From Saxidomus purpurata (Eukaryota > Mollusca > Bivalvia > Venerida > Veneridae): a stretch of 64,000 bases of DNA. Shown here in pieces: positions 33,256 to 45,200 of the stretch (position 1 is its first letter; every line of letters starts with the position of its first letter). The stretch is from the NCBI GenBank assembly GCA_022818135.1, contig JAFMSR010000015.1, positions 28,990,144 to 29,054,143 of the forward strand. Reading direction: 5' to 3'. The notes below the pieces were generated by a model. It was not told the DNA's origin, searched no databases, and worked only from the letters and a program-made list of their open reading frames with translations. A program made the translations under genes and the position numbers.

Positions 33256-35923
33256 TGGCCAATTTCTTTTCTGTGGCTTGAAACCTGGTTTGAAACCTAG
33301 ATTGAACAAGCCGAGTTTCAATCCAGGATTGAATCCAAGCTAATGCGGATTTCTTTTCTCTGTCTTGGTCAAACCACTGTCCGTTTCTTTTGTACTGACT
33401 TCAATCCTAGTTTGGGGAAATATGCACGGGTATTACGTGAAACATGCTATTAACGGCACTGTGATAGTCGTTCATTTAAAAAACCGCAGTGACTGACGGA
33501 ATATATATTAATTAATAAAATCTATAAAATTATCAAAAATTAGGCAAATAAAAACCCGATGCTCTAAATGTCTCATAATACATAATGAATGAATTTATAG
33601 AGTATGATAAAATTATAACGTGTGAGTGAGTGAGCGGAAGGACGAAAATGGAAAGAACGAGCGAATAAGGAAGGTATAATGATGCAGGCAGGCAGGCAGG
33701 AAAATGAGAGGTGGTGGAGAAAAGATAGGGGAAAGGTACATAAAAGTTATTTTCCCGTAACTCAGGGATTTGTTTCCTATTAATGTAACATTGTTACGAA
33801 AAATAAACGCACATAAATATTATATTTGTTTCCATAATTTGTAATTTATTCAGGACTACACAGACAAATGTATCACTTATCTTTTTATCTTTCCAAACCA
33901 ACTCACTACATACATAACAATGCATAAGTGTAAATGATATATAAAGATTGACGGACAGACGAACGGCTGAATAACTGGCCTTCTTTTTGATAAGTTGTAA
34001 GCGTAACAGAGAGGGGTGCGTAAATGCGTGACTTAGGAAAAATACATATCTTATTTTGAATTTTATCCTTTTCACCATCATAATGAAATATTAAACACCA
34101 CCAAATTTGCCGCTTCACGAGAAAACCAGACTCGATAAAAAGTGCTCTTTATGTAAATGTTTTTCCTAAATTTTTAGAACACTACCTGTAAAAGAAAGTA
34201 GCCGTTCAATATATTTGTTAACATTAAAAACCTTAAAGACAGTCGCAAAATATCAAAATTACAAATCAGTTGACCATCTATTTGATAGTCGCAAAGTTAC
34301 ATGACGTAACCAATTAGGATCGACGTTACTATAGTAGTGCGTTGTTACTTCAATTTTGAAACTTAAAACTTTCGTAAGTTAAATATTTACACATTTGGCA
34401 ACAGGCAACTGTAATATTGGTCAGAAGAGTCTGGCAAAGAACTCAACATCACTGTTGATATGCTTTCATGGAAACATTCGATATTTCTTACTGTTATTCT
34501 TCAAAATATACATGGATAATACATAATTATTTGACAGGCATGCAATGATGAGTTCTCCATGTTCATTGTGTGACGTTCCTAAAATGTAAATTACTATTTT
34601 TTGGTATAATTCATCACAACTAGTAGTGATCTTGTTTTGCAAACCTTTTCAGAAATAATAAGCAGCAAACATGACAGTTCTGACATTTGTGTACTGTACA
34701 ACTACAGAGAAAAGTAACTATTCAAAATAAATGTTATCATCACCTTTTTCGTAAGAATAGGAAGTTGCGAAACAGAGAGCGGGACACAGAACGCAGGGTG
34801 TGGGGGATGGGGGGCAGGGGGCGGTGCAGGTGTAGGTGAGAAGTATAAGTGTGTGTGGACCATGCACAACTAGGCATGGTGCTTATCACTTCTATGAAGT
34901 ATCATTAAATTCTGACCAGGGGTTTTGGAGATTGAGCGTCCACAATATTTTACCATCTTGAGCCCCTGTGAAAGTGAAGCTGGGACTTTAACATCATCTA
35001 TAGAAGCACAAATGTAAAGATTCCTGGGTTCGAGAGAGACAACAGTTCGTAAGGCTAAGGTTAGGTGAGACAAGTCTTAGTGAGGGGCAGAGTGCTGGAT
35101 CGCTAAAAAAGGAAAAAATATAGGGCGCACCGCTATGTCTGTTGGTGCACGATGCAGATTTCTAGAGTAGAGTGGTGACTTTTCAGCTCGACTATTTGGA
35201 ACACAAAGACGGCTATCGGGGTCAGTTTTTCGTCGGCGTCGGCGTTTCACGTTTGGTAATAGTTTTGCATGAACGGCACTGACATTAACTTCTAACTGAA
35301 TTAAAGGGTTTACGGACAATAAACAATCAAGTTAAATCAATTTTTACTAAATTTAATGCAAATTATAGTTCTTGTAGGACTCCGTTGAAGTTTAACTAAA
35401 AAGTGTTGCATGGAAGTTACTATCATGTACATATCACAGTAACCACTGATTGGATTACCTAATTTAATTTTTCCGGCTATCAGACAATCAAGTTACATGT
35501 AGTTAACTCTCACTTAATTAAAATAATAACCATTGTTTGATTTAGTTCACTTTCTAAAGTTTCAAAAATTTCAAGACATCTAGCGGCCATTGTTCTCTAT
35601 ATGCAAAGAATGTTTAATTTTGTATAGTTCACATACACCTGATTTACATGTACTCAGGTGCATATACATGTACAGTATAACGGTGCAGTTATTCGTGTTT
35701 TCATAGTAGATAAATAATCGTTCAAGCCTACCCTATAGGTGGTTTGAAAATACAATGGCCACGAGCGCGTTTCCAATCCTGGATTAGAGAAAAGAAATCG
35801 GTCACTGAAAGCTGGCTTGGACACTGTCCAAGGCTCAAAACCAAGCCGAGATTGTAGAAAAGAAATCCGTCAGTTGGCTTGAAACCTAGATTAAGCCTCA
35901 AGCCAGAGAAAAGAAATTGGCCA
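33256..35923. mobile_element. 2.7 kb non-autonomous element with TCA duplication, Harbinger-like
   Basis: TCA at 33253-33255 and 35924-35926 flanks tggccaatttcttttct ... agaaaagaaattggcca. The subterminal motifs 'cttgaaacctag' and 'ccaagc' are repeated in both orientations. The interior is AT-rich and the open frames in it (up to 95 codons) have no recognisable similarity. It ends about 130 bp before the TATA box of the ZP gene. Confidence 0.75.
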
Positions 35924-36053
35924 TCACTGATTGGTGTATGGACGTGTTTCAGTACCGCTATCTGCCGGACTATGTGAGAACGCTTTGCAGTTACTAACGG
36001 AGGATGGGGGTAACGGTTCTTCCTTGGAACGATGGTCAGCTAAACTGCCTGCC

Positions 36054-36060
36054 TATAAAA
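36054..36060 (+). promoter_or_regulatory. Candidate TATA box of the ZP gene
   Basis: 'gcctataaaaaatg' lies 120 bp upstream of the ATG at 36180. Initiation about 30 bp downstream would give a leader of roughly 95 bases. Inference from position and motif only. Confidence 0.45.
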
Positions 36061-36179
36061 AATGAAATACTATTGTAACTAACGTACAACTGAAAGAAAA
36101 ATTGTAACATTCGGAACATCAGCCGTTTAAGTTGTGATTATTTCTTTTTAATGTCAGATCTTGGAGTATAGCAACAAGA

Positions 36180-36252
36180 ATGGCTGGAAATGAATTGATG
36201 TGGTTACGGTATTTGTTTGTGTTGCAGGGACTTTTCTTCTCTCAACTTACCA
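36180..36252 (+). CDS. Exon 1: start codon and signal peptide
   Basis: [20 protein letters not shown]... is a hydrophobic leader, followed by a likely cleavage near residue 24. The donor is acca/gtatgt, leaving phase 1. A second ATG seven codons in (M7) would still give a leader. Confidence 0.85.
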
Positions 36253-39200
36253 GTATGTATAAACTTGCACTTACTTTCTTATCTTAAAAAAAGGTATCAA
36301 CATACAGTCTGATTTGCATTACATGAAAATGATAATAACATAGACATATAGTTGTTGCTAAGAATTAGTCATGAAAATACCTAGCACGATATGATTACTG
36401 TTATATAGTACCATTCAATAAATAGACAAGACGAATTTTGATGCAAAGCATCAAAGACGCCGCGCATGTTTTAGAAGCATGACTTGGACAGGTTTCTCTA
36501 TAAATGATCATTACCTCTGTGTACTTTTTGTTTATGAATCTGATTCATAAAAATAAACTTTTTATTAGTAACTAGCATAATACTAAATCCTTGTGTTACC
36601 TCTTTTTTCACAACATTAATTATTTTCGGATGCTAATTTTACACTGGCTATTTTTAGATAGACAAAACTATTTATAACCATGGCTCCTCCCACAATTCCC
36701 CTGACTACAGGTCGGTTTATAGGAAGCAGAGGCAAAAAAACCTGTGCAAATATAATTTACACCGGGTCCAAATATTGTGAAAAATAACTATTTGTAAAAC
36801 AGATATACCAGCCCCTCCCTCCCTGTAGCTGGTAATGTGGATTATTCTTTCTTTCTATTCCCGAAGCGTATACACTCTAGCAATATGGCGGAAAGAGATG
36901 AAATCCACATGATTAATTATGCTGTGACGTATACATTTTACAGAACTACCATTGGCTGAGTATTGTTTTTATTTACAAATGATAGAATGGAATTCCGTTA
37001 GGGCCCTACGCATTGCATAGTTGGGTGAACGGTTTTTCTTTACAGTTTCAATATTATAGTCTAATATGTAGTAATTAAAATGGGTTTTCATTGACTTTTC
37101 GCGTTGGCGCCATGTATTCTATTATCTGAGTGGTTTAAGATAGCAAAACATCTTCCGAATCTTTTTTTCTGAGCTTTGATGAATCGGGTCGTAAGGTCCG
37201 TAAACAAAGCTATAAAAAACCCGTAGTCTGCGAGTTTGTGGAAAAGTTATTAAATACTCATTAAATGTGTCCAAAGTTTTGTAATAAGGGAAGAAGACGT
37301 AAGTATTTTGTACTTTATTATTTCTTAATGACTTAATACAATTTAATGATTCATAAAAGTCATTTTTCATACATACAGAACATAGTTTAGATTTACAATA
37401 ATAATGTTGGCTGCTCCCTATTTGATTATGCAACCCCATGGTCCAAAATTGAAACCTATTCAATACTGACGCCGCGATCCCTCGCGGCGTCAATAAAAAG
37501 TAGCATATTGCCCTTTATAGAATATGACCTAGGATGACCCATTAAAGCAAGATAATTGCGTATTTCCAATGTCTGACGTGTAAATATTTCGTTTATTAGC
37601 TCGACATTTCGAAGAAAAGGGGAGCTATCCTACTCGCGTCGGCGTTGGTGTCACACCTTGGTTAAGTTTTTCGTACCACCCCACTTTATTTCAAAAGTAT
37701 TAGAGGTATGGCTTTGAAACTTACCATACTTGTTTACCATCATAACCTCCATCTACAGACAAGAGTACATACCTCTGTCAAGGTTTTTGACAGATTAGTA
37801 TGGCCCTTTTTTTACTTAGAAAGTGTATTGAGCTTGGTTAAGTTTTTCGTACCACCTCACTTTATTTCAAAACCATTGGAGGTATTGCTTTGAAACTAAC
37901 CATACTTGTTTACCATCATGACCTACATCAACAGACAAGAGTACATAACTCTGTAAATGTTTTTGACAGAATTTTGCCCCTTTTTAGCTCGACTTTTCGA
38001 AGAAAAGGGGAGCTATCCTACTCGCCCCGGCGTCGGCGTTGGTGTCACACCTTGGTTAAGTTTTTCGTACCACCCCACTTTATTTCAAAAGTATTAGAGG
38101 TATGGCTTTGAAACTTACCATACTTGTTTACCATCATAACCTCCATCTACAGACAAGAGTACATAACTCTGTCAAGGTTTTTGACAGAATAATGGTCTTT
38201 TTTTGACTTAAAAAGTGTATTGAAATTGGTTAAGTTTTTCGTACCACCTCACTTTATTTCAAAACCATTGGAGGTATTGCTTTGAAACTAACCATACTTT
38301 GCTGTAGTATTCAGGGATATCAAATATTTAAGTTTGATAACTCTTGACTTAATATATTGCTACTTGTGGCCCTTGTTTATACAGATCCTTGTTTTGCCTT
38401 TAACTGTCAAAGTTTTGTTTTATTGGCAAGCACTTAAAAAGTCAAGCGCGCTGTCCTACTGACAGCTCTTGTTTACATAGAAAATACATTGAATATGGGT
38501 AAAATCCACTTATTGCCTTAACCCTTTGAGATATTGCTTTGAAACTTTGAATGCTTGTTAACATCATTACCCCCATCTGAAGGAAAGAGAAGGTAACTCT
38601 GACAGGGATTTGTTTTAAAAATTAAGGCCCTTTATTGACTTAGAATCTAGGTTAAGTTTTTCGTACCAATCTACTTTTTGACTAAACTGTTTGAGATATT
38701 AATTTGAAAGTTGGAATACTTGTAAACCATCATGATCCAAAAACAGGGGCAGGAGAAGGTAATTCTGTCAAGGATTTTATTTGAATTACGGCCCTTTTTG
38801 ACTTAGAAACTCAGTTAAAATTTTCATTCTTGTCCACTTGTTGACTTAACCATTTGAGATATTACTTTGAAAGTTGAAGTACTTATGTACCATCATGAGA
38901 CCTATCTGTAAGCAAGAGAAGATAACTCTGTGAAAATGTTTCATGATTTGTACTTAAAAATTCCTAGTTAAAGTCTTGTGTGCCCTTTAACTGTCAAAGT
39001 TTTGTTTTATAGGCAAGCATTAAAAAGTCCAGCGCGCTGTCCTACTGACAGCTCTTGTTTTATTATGTTGTCAGATGCCCGTATGGGCTTGTGTGTCTAA
39101 AGAAAAGGTCGGAACCATTACATGTTCTGGCATAATACAGTATGACAATGAAATGTCGATATTCTCACTATAATTCTATATCGGTAGCATAAAACCCGGG

Positions 39201-42200
39201 TTTTATCATATTGCCCAGCCCGGTGGGTAATACTGGGAAAACCCGGGTTTTACTGGGTTTTAACGGGTAATACTGGGCAATAAAAATGTTGTGTGGCTGA
39301 CAACTTCATCCCTACTTAAAGACACAATTAAAGTCACTTGTACCTGTAGAATTCACACCTGCCCCAGGGTATTGTCTATTATGTGATGATTAACCTTGAA
39401 ACAGTATGGGAGTATTGGTACAGGTAAGGAGATAACAGTTAAAGAGTGAACATTGCATTGAACAGGTTTTCAGCTTGAAATTGTATATGAACCATATGTT
39501 AACAATAGCCCCTTTCAAATCTGAATACATACTGATGGTATGGTTGTCAAGTGAGAAATCTAGTGCTGTTGATCCAATGCTATGTCTTTTTGCAAGGCAG
39601 CTCTTGAAAATGCCTGCAAGTTCTGCCTCAAATGAAAGGATCTTTTCAAACTTTGGTTTGATCCAGAACAATCTCAGAAACAAATTGGGCATTCAGAAAT
39701 GTGCAAAGTTAGTGCTTTGTTACAGAATGCTGAGGGGAAAAGAGGAATTAGACTGGTAACCACTGTTTAATAATGTACAATATTACTTGATATGAATCAG
39801 AGACAGTGCTTTGGCATGGGAAATGTACACATGATGTAAATAAGGTTTCAAAGTTCAGAATGAAAATATATATTTTGTGTATTTGTTATCAGATTCTTAC
39901 ATCCAAACATATTCCTAATACACTATATATCATATAAGTACCCATTCTAATGTAATATAATGTTAAATGAGGCAATTAAACACCAGTACAATTGAAAAAA
40001 ATCATGTTTTAGTTTGAAAACAATTATATTACCCAGTATTACCCAGGACTGCCTATTTTAGGGATATTGCCCAGCCCGAGATTTCCCGGGTGGGAAAATA
40101 TTTATTTAGTCATGCAGATTCTGTCTGTTGCACTCTATGTGCACATTGCACATATTTGACATAAGTTATATTGCAAACAAATAGATGCAAACAAATAGAT
40201 GCAAACAAACAGATGTAAACAAATAGATGCAAACAAGCAGATGTAAACAAATAGATGCAAACAAGCAGATGCAAACAAATAGATGCAAACGGCAGATGTA
40301 AACAAATAGATGCAAACAAACAGATGCAAACAAATAGATGCAAACAAACAGATGTAAACAAATAGATGCAAACAAGCAGATGCAAACAAATAGAAGCAAT
40401 CATAATATCTAGTTACCAGTCTGATTTGAACAAAGTGAATCTAACATGATTACATTCTCCTCTGCATTTAGTGCTGTATTTCTGTCAACTGAAATTGTAG
40501 ATGTGGCCAATGAAAACATAATTCATGAGAATAAGTGTACCTAAAAGCTGGAACTAAATGAAACCATGATCATCTTTTTATAGGTGGCGAAAAACCGAAC
40601 AGATGTCCACGCCCAGTCGTTAATGGTTCTTGTGTGGAATCGTGTACCAACGACGACAGTTGCTCCGGAACTCATAAATGTTGTTTTAATGGTTGTGGCC
40701 ATGACTGCACAAGGCCAGTGGTCGATGGTAAGTACGGTCCGAAACAAGTATCCCGTATGTGAGTGCCGAATGCAGTACGGTAAGTCACTAGTACGGTCCG
40801 AAAATTTTGAAGTATCCCGTATGCGAGTGTCCAATGCAGTACGGTAAGTACGGTCCGAAACAAGTATCCCGTATGCGAGTGCAGTACGGTAAGTACGGTC
40901 CGAAACAAATATCCCGTATGCGAGTGCCGAATGCAGTACGGTAAGTACGGTCCGAAACAAGTATCCCGTATGCGAGTGCCGAATGCAGTAAGATAGGTAA
41001 GTATAATTTGAAAGAATCTCCGTACTTTGATCAACTACAGAACATGGATACCGAGGATATACCTGCCGAGAAAATGGGTTACCCATAGCCAATATTTGAA
41101 AAACAATTTTTTTTATCAAATTAGGGCAAAATTTTTATAAGCCGTATCAAGCCTTTTAAATGTTGGAATTGGTGGTAATAGCAGTTTTTCTTATTGTATC
41201 TTAACATCACAAAACAATAATAATGCTCAAAGGTAAATCTGTAATGGATCTGGTGACACATTTGATCGAAAGTATAGGCAGTTTGTTTTTAATATCATTT
41301 ATGTAATGAGAAATTGAAGAGATTTGATCGCATTGTTTTTCTACATTGCGAATGATGACATAACGGCTGAGTTGAAAAAACATTGCTTACGAAATAAAAA
41401 TCTAAAAAATTGTTGTTTTTTTACTTTTTGTCAAAGCAAATAGCAAATGTGTCTGTCTGGATGTGTTTTATTGTTGTTGTGTTTTTATTTATTTGTTTAA
41501 ACGAGCTTAACCTTGGAATGTTTTACATGTGGAAATTTGGGTATAACCGATTTATATTCCAGCGTCGAGTTTATTTCTAGTGCCAGACTTTGTTAGTCAG
41601 TGGTACAACATGACAGCCCAACCAGGGGAAGCTACAACTTTATTGAATATCGAACACGGTCTTGGGGAGACACCACTACTAGTAGATGTACAGGTCACTG
41701 ACAGTACCGGCTTTATTTTTCCAGGCTCGGGTAAAAATTGGGTTTGTTTTTTATGGTGTTAGTTTGGGACTGAATACTGCCAAAGTTGAATATATAAAAT
41801 GACGTGTGTTTGATAGTTTCTTATGGCTTGTTGTGTTCGCTTTCCCATCTTCTAATCTGATTAACAAACTAGCGTAGAATTGTCTGACCTGTCTGTGTCA
41901 AGTTGATAAACCGACAGCTTCTTACAATTAAATATCAACTTTCCCTAATTATAAAGGTGATGATTCAGAAAAAATGTACATGTACTGTACATGTTAGTGC
42001 AACTTTAACTAAGCTAACCATTTGTAAATTTTGATTTGCAGTATACGACTCAAAGTGGGAGAAAATAGTGTGATGTTTTGAGATTATTGTAAAGACAGTT
42101 TAGTTTTTACTTTCCTTAATACATGTTCTACAAATATTTTAAAAATGTAGAAATAAAACCAGTGTTACTTCAACAGCCGGTTAAATGTCCTGATCATTTT

Positions 42201-45200
42201 AGCAAACCAGACCAAACAATGCAGAGGAAATCGCAGGATGTTATTTTGATCATTTGCACTTTTTAAACAAAACCAACTCATTTCTGACTTTATTCGACAT
42301 AATTAACGCACGGATTGCCAAATTGTTGAGAGCAACAATTGGTATTTGTTGAAAATGTTAATGAATACGTTGTTTGGAAGAAAACGTATACAAAAGTATA
42401 TACATGTAGTTTTCTCCATGATCTCTTGTTCATATAAACTAGCACATGGCTTAGTGTGAAAATAAGCGCAGACGTTTTTATTGCTGTCACAAAAACTGTT
42501 AAATCTTACCACAGGTTGTCGGATCCGAGATGACGACGAGCCGGAAGAATACGGAGGTATAGTCTACATATACAATGATGTCTATATCGAAATCAGCTCC
42601 CCGACAGACGGCAATAATAACCTGGGTCGGGTCATTTATACAGGTACAGTTCAAGTGACATTTCTGCGTCTGTCCGCGTCTTTTAATTAAAAAAGGGTGA
42701 AGTTTCAGTAAAGTGCTTTATCTTCGCTCTATGTTCTTTATCCACATTTATACCCGAACTTATTCACAGAACCGTAGCTGAGTTTTATGTAACGCATCTG
42801 TTGTCTGTATGTTTATGCATGCAGCCAAAGTACGTACTTCCAGATGGGGACGACCATACATTTTCTAAACATATTACGGCAAAATCCGTCCTTTCTTTTT
42901 CAAGACAACTAAAACTACTCTGCTTCGTTATGCACATAGATCAGCAAAACTACACTATCATCGACCAAAATGTCAGAAAAAAACGACATCAAAAACTTTA
43001 TATGGTATATCTTGCTTAGATGATCGTAACAAATTGTCATGTTGGTCGGGTAGTCAGTACAGATACTACGTAAGTGTAAACCGGCTTCTTGCCGTGTCAT
43101 TTTGTGGTTCTTGAAAGATTGCTTTCATTTATCTGTTGATTTGTCGTTCTTGAAGCGGTGCCTGTGTTTTCATATGTCGGTTTGATTATCGCTCCTTCTT
43201 CGCAGCGTGTTTCGTGTTTGTCGCATTGTCAAATTAACTATATCGCAGGAACGTCATAAAAATGTGAAAAAGAAAACTTATTTAACCACGGTACCGATCC
43301 CACGTGACTTTTTCGGCTATATGTGGGGTACAGAAATGTCAACAAACTATCATGATATCTTTCTTAACCCTGCAATGATTTTAATCAAATAAAGACGAGA
43401 GCCCGGCCAAAGGAAAGATACAACTACTCAGATTATTATTTTCAGTAGAATGAATTCGTTCTTTTGACAAAGGTGCAACCGCGCATTTTCCGAGAAGAAA
43501 ATTGAAGTGCTATGTGTGGGACCCCGATGTATAAATTGTTTGTAAATTTCCTGAAATTGTGTTCCACCACACGGTTAATGAGCGGATGACGTATATTTAC
43601 ATAATGGAACAGCTGTCAAAATTGGGTTAAGAAAAGTCGCTTGTTTCACTAGATTTTTTTATAAAAAAAAATCTTGACCAATTGGGGTCCCACAAATAGC
43701 ACATCAGTTTTCCATTCGGAATATGCGCGGTTGCAATTTTTGTCAAAAGTACGAATTTATTCTACTGATATTCATAACAAGTAGTTGTATCTTTCCTATA
43801 GCCGGTCTATTGTCTTTATTTGATTCAAAACGGTGCAGGATTAAGAAAGATATCATGCAAAATGTGACTTGAATCGGGGTGTGTTGAAATTTCAGTACCT
43901 CATACATAGCCGAAAAAGTCACGTGGGATCGGTATCGTGATAACTAAATTTATACAATTGTATAGGTAGTTCTAATTTGACTCTTTGTTATTTTAGGAAT
44001 TGAACCGTACTGGACGGGTGCTTATGATATTGACACTTTCACGGCCATGGTGCGAGCCCGCGCCTGGAGGGAAGCTTCGTTACCGGAGCCTGATTCGGTT
44101 GACACTCAGATTCCAATTATTTCTGAGTATGGTAAGTCTAGTGCACTGGATATGTTGCATAATTCTCAGCTGATGTGATTAAATATTTTCTTTTAAAAGT
44201 TATTTTGCTTGTATTATACATAGTGTGAGGATAACATCTTAAATAACGGACTCAGAGATGTATCAGAAGTGGTCGCCTACGGGAAGTTGCTACTCAATAC
44301 AGGTTGTTTTGTATCAAAATAGCCAATATGGATAGATAATTATTGGTTGCTGCTTGGAGCAGGTGGTTGCTGATTACATAAGTGGTGATGCAATGGGTCC
44401 AACGGTATATGCTGCCCATTTTTGACTCTAAAAAATTCGCCAATATTCAATGTACATTCTGTCTTAAAAACTGTTCTATATTTGAACGTTCTTTGGTGCA
44501 TATTTATGAAATTTTATCTCGTAATCAAGTATGTGGCACAGTGCGTGTTGAATGTACATAGTCATGTAAAGTTCAGCGACATCATGTATGCGTAACCATG
44601 TGACTTCCGTGCATATCGCGTTTTGTGACCAGATCAGTTGCCCGAGATTCAGAAACAGCTGTAGGTATTAATTCATTTCACAACGAATTTGTTGAAGTAC
44701 ACATTTTGCTTTCCAACTGGACCTGAGGACGGTTAAAACAATTATATTTTATTTACAGCAAATGGCAGTTACGTAGAGAAATCACATGGCCTGGGAGAAA
44801 TTCCAGCACTAGTTATATCAAGATTGAAGTTTCCATCAAATAATCCATTGCGTCCAAACTACTACTCGGACTCCATAGGTGAGTTAATGAGTCTTCAGCA
44901 TAGATATGCAATGCTATTAACATTTAATATCTACATGTTAGAACGTAATGTTGATGCAGAACAATGAAAGTGTGTCGTAAGTTGTGAAACGGTAGGATCA
45001 TTGGAATCGCATAGTAACGTTAGATACATGGCAACAATAACTATGTAACTTTAGATGCATAGCAATAACTGTGAAAAGGCTAAGTGCATAGCACTGTAAT
45101 GTTAGATGCATAGCAAACCTAATTAGGTATGAATGCTGTATGTTAGTGCATAGCAATAACTGTAATGTTAGATGCATAGCAATCACCTAGATTAGGTGCA

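Larger units (their letters stand above)
36253..40583 (+). other. Intron 1 (4.3 kb) with repeats and a hAT fragment
   Basis: Holds AT-rich DNA to about 37596, a reverse copy of the 'gacagctcttg' dispersed repeat (37597-39062), a hAT remnant (39190-40100) and a 14-bp minisatellite (40173-40396). Acceptor at 40583. Confidence 0.7.

Noticed and set aside
34870..35319. Two minus-strand frames (67 and 80 codons), one with an RRRRK cluster
   Set aside because: Inside the TCA-flanked element; no similarity that I recognise to Harbinger transposase or its Myb partner, and no other coding signal.
40110..40403. Cys/Leu-rich frames in all three phases of the minus strand
   Set aside because: 14-bp minisatellite composition; all frames open at once, no start context or domain.
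40541..41119. 192-codon frame on the minus strand over exon 2 and the 52-bp array
   Set aside because: Antisense shadow of exon 2 and of the periodic array; [16 protein letters not shown] repeats are the 52-bp unit.
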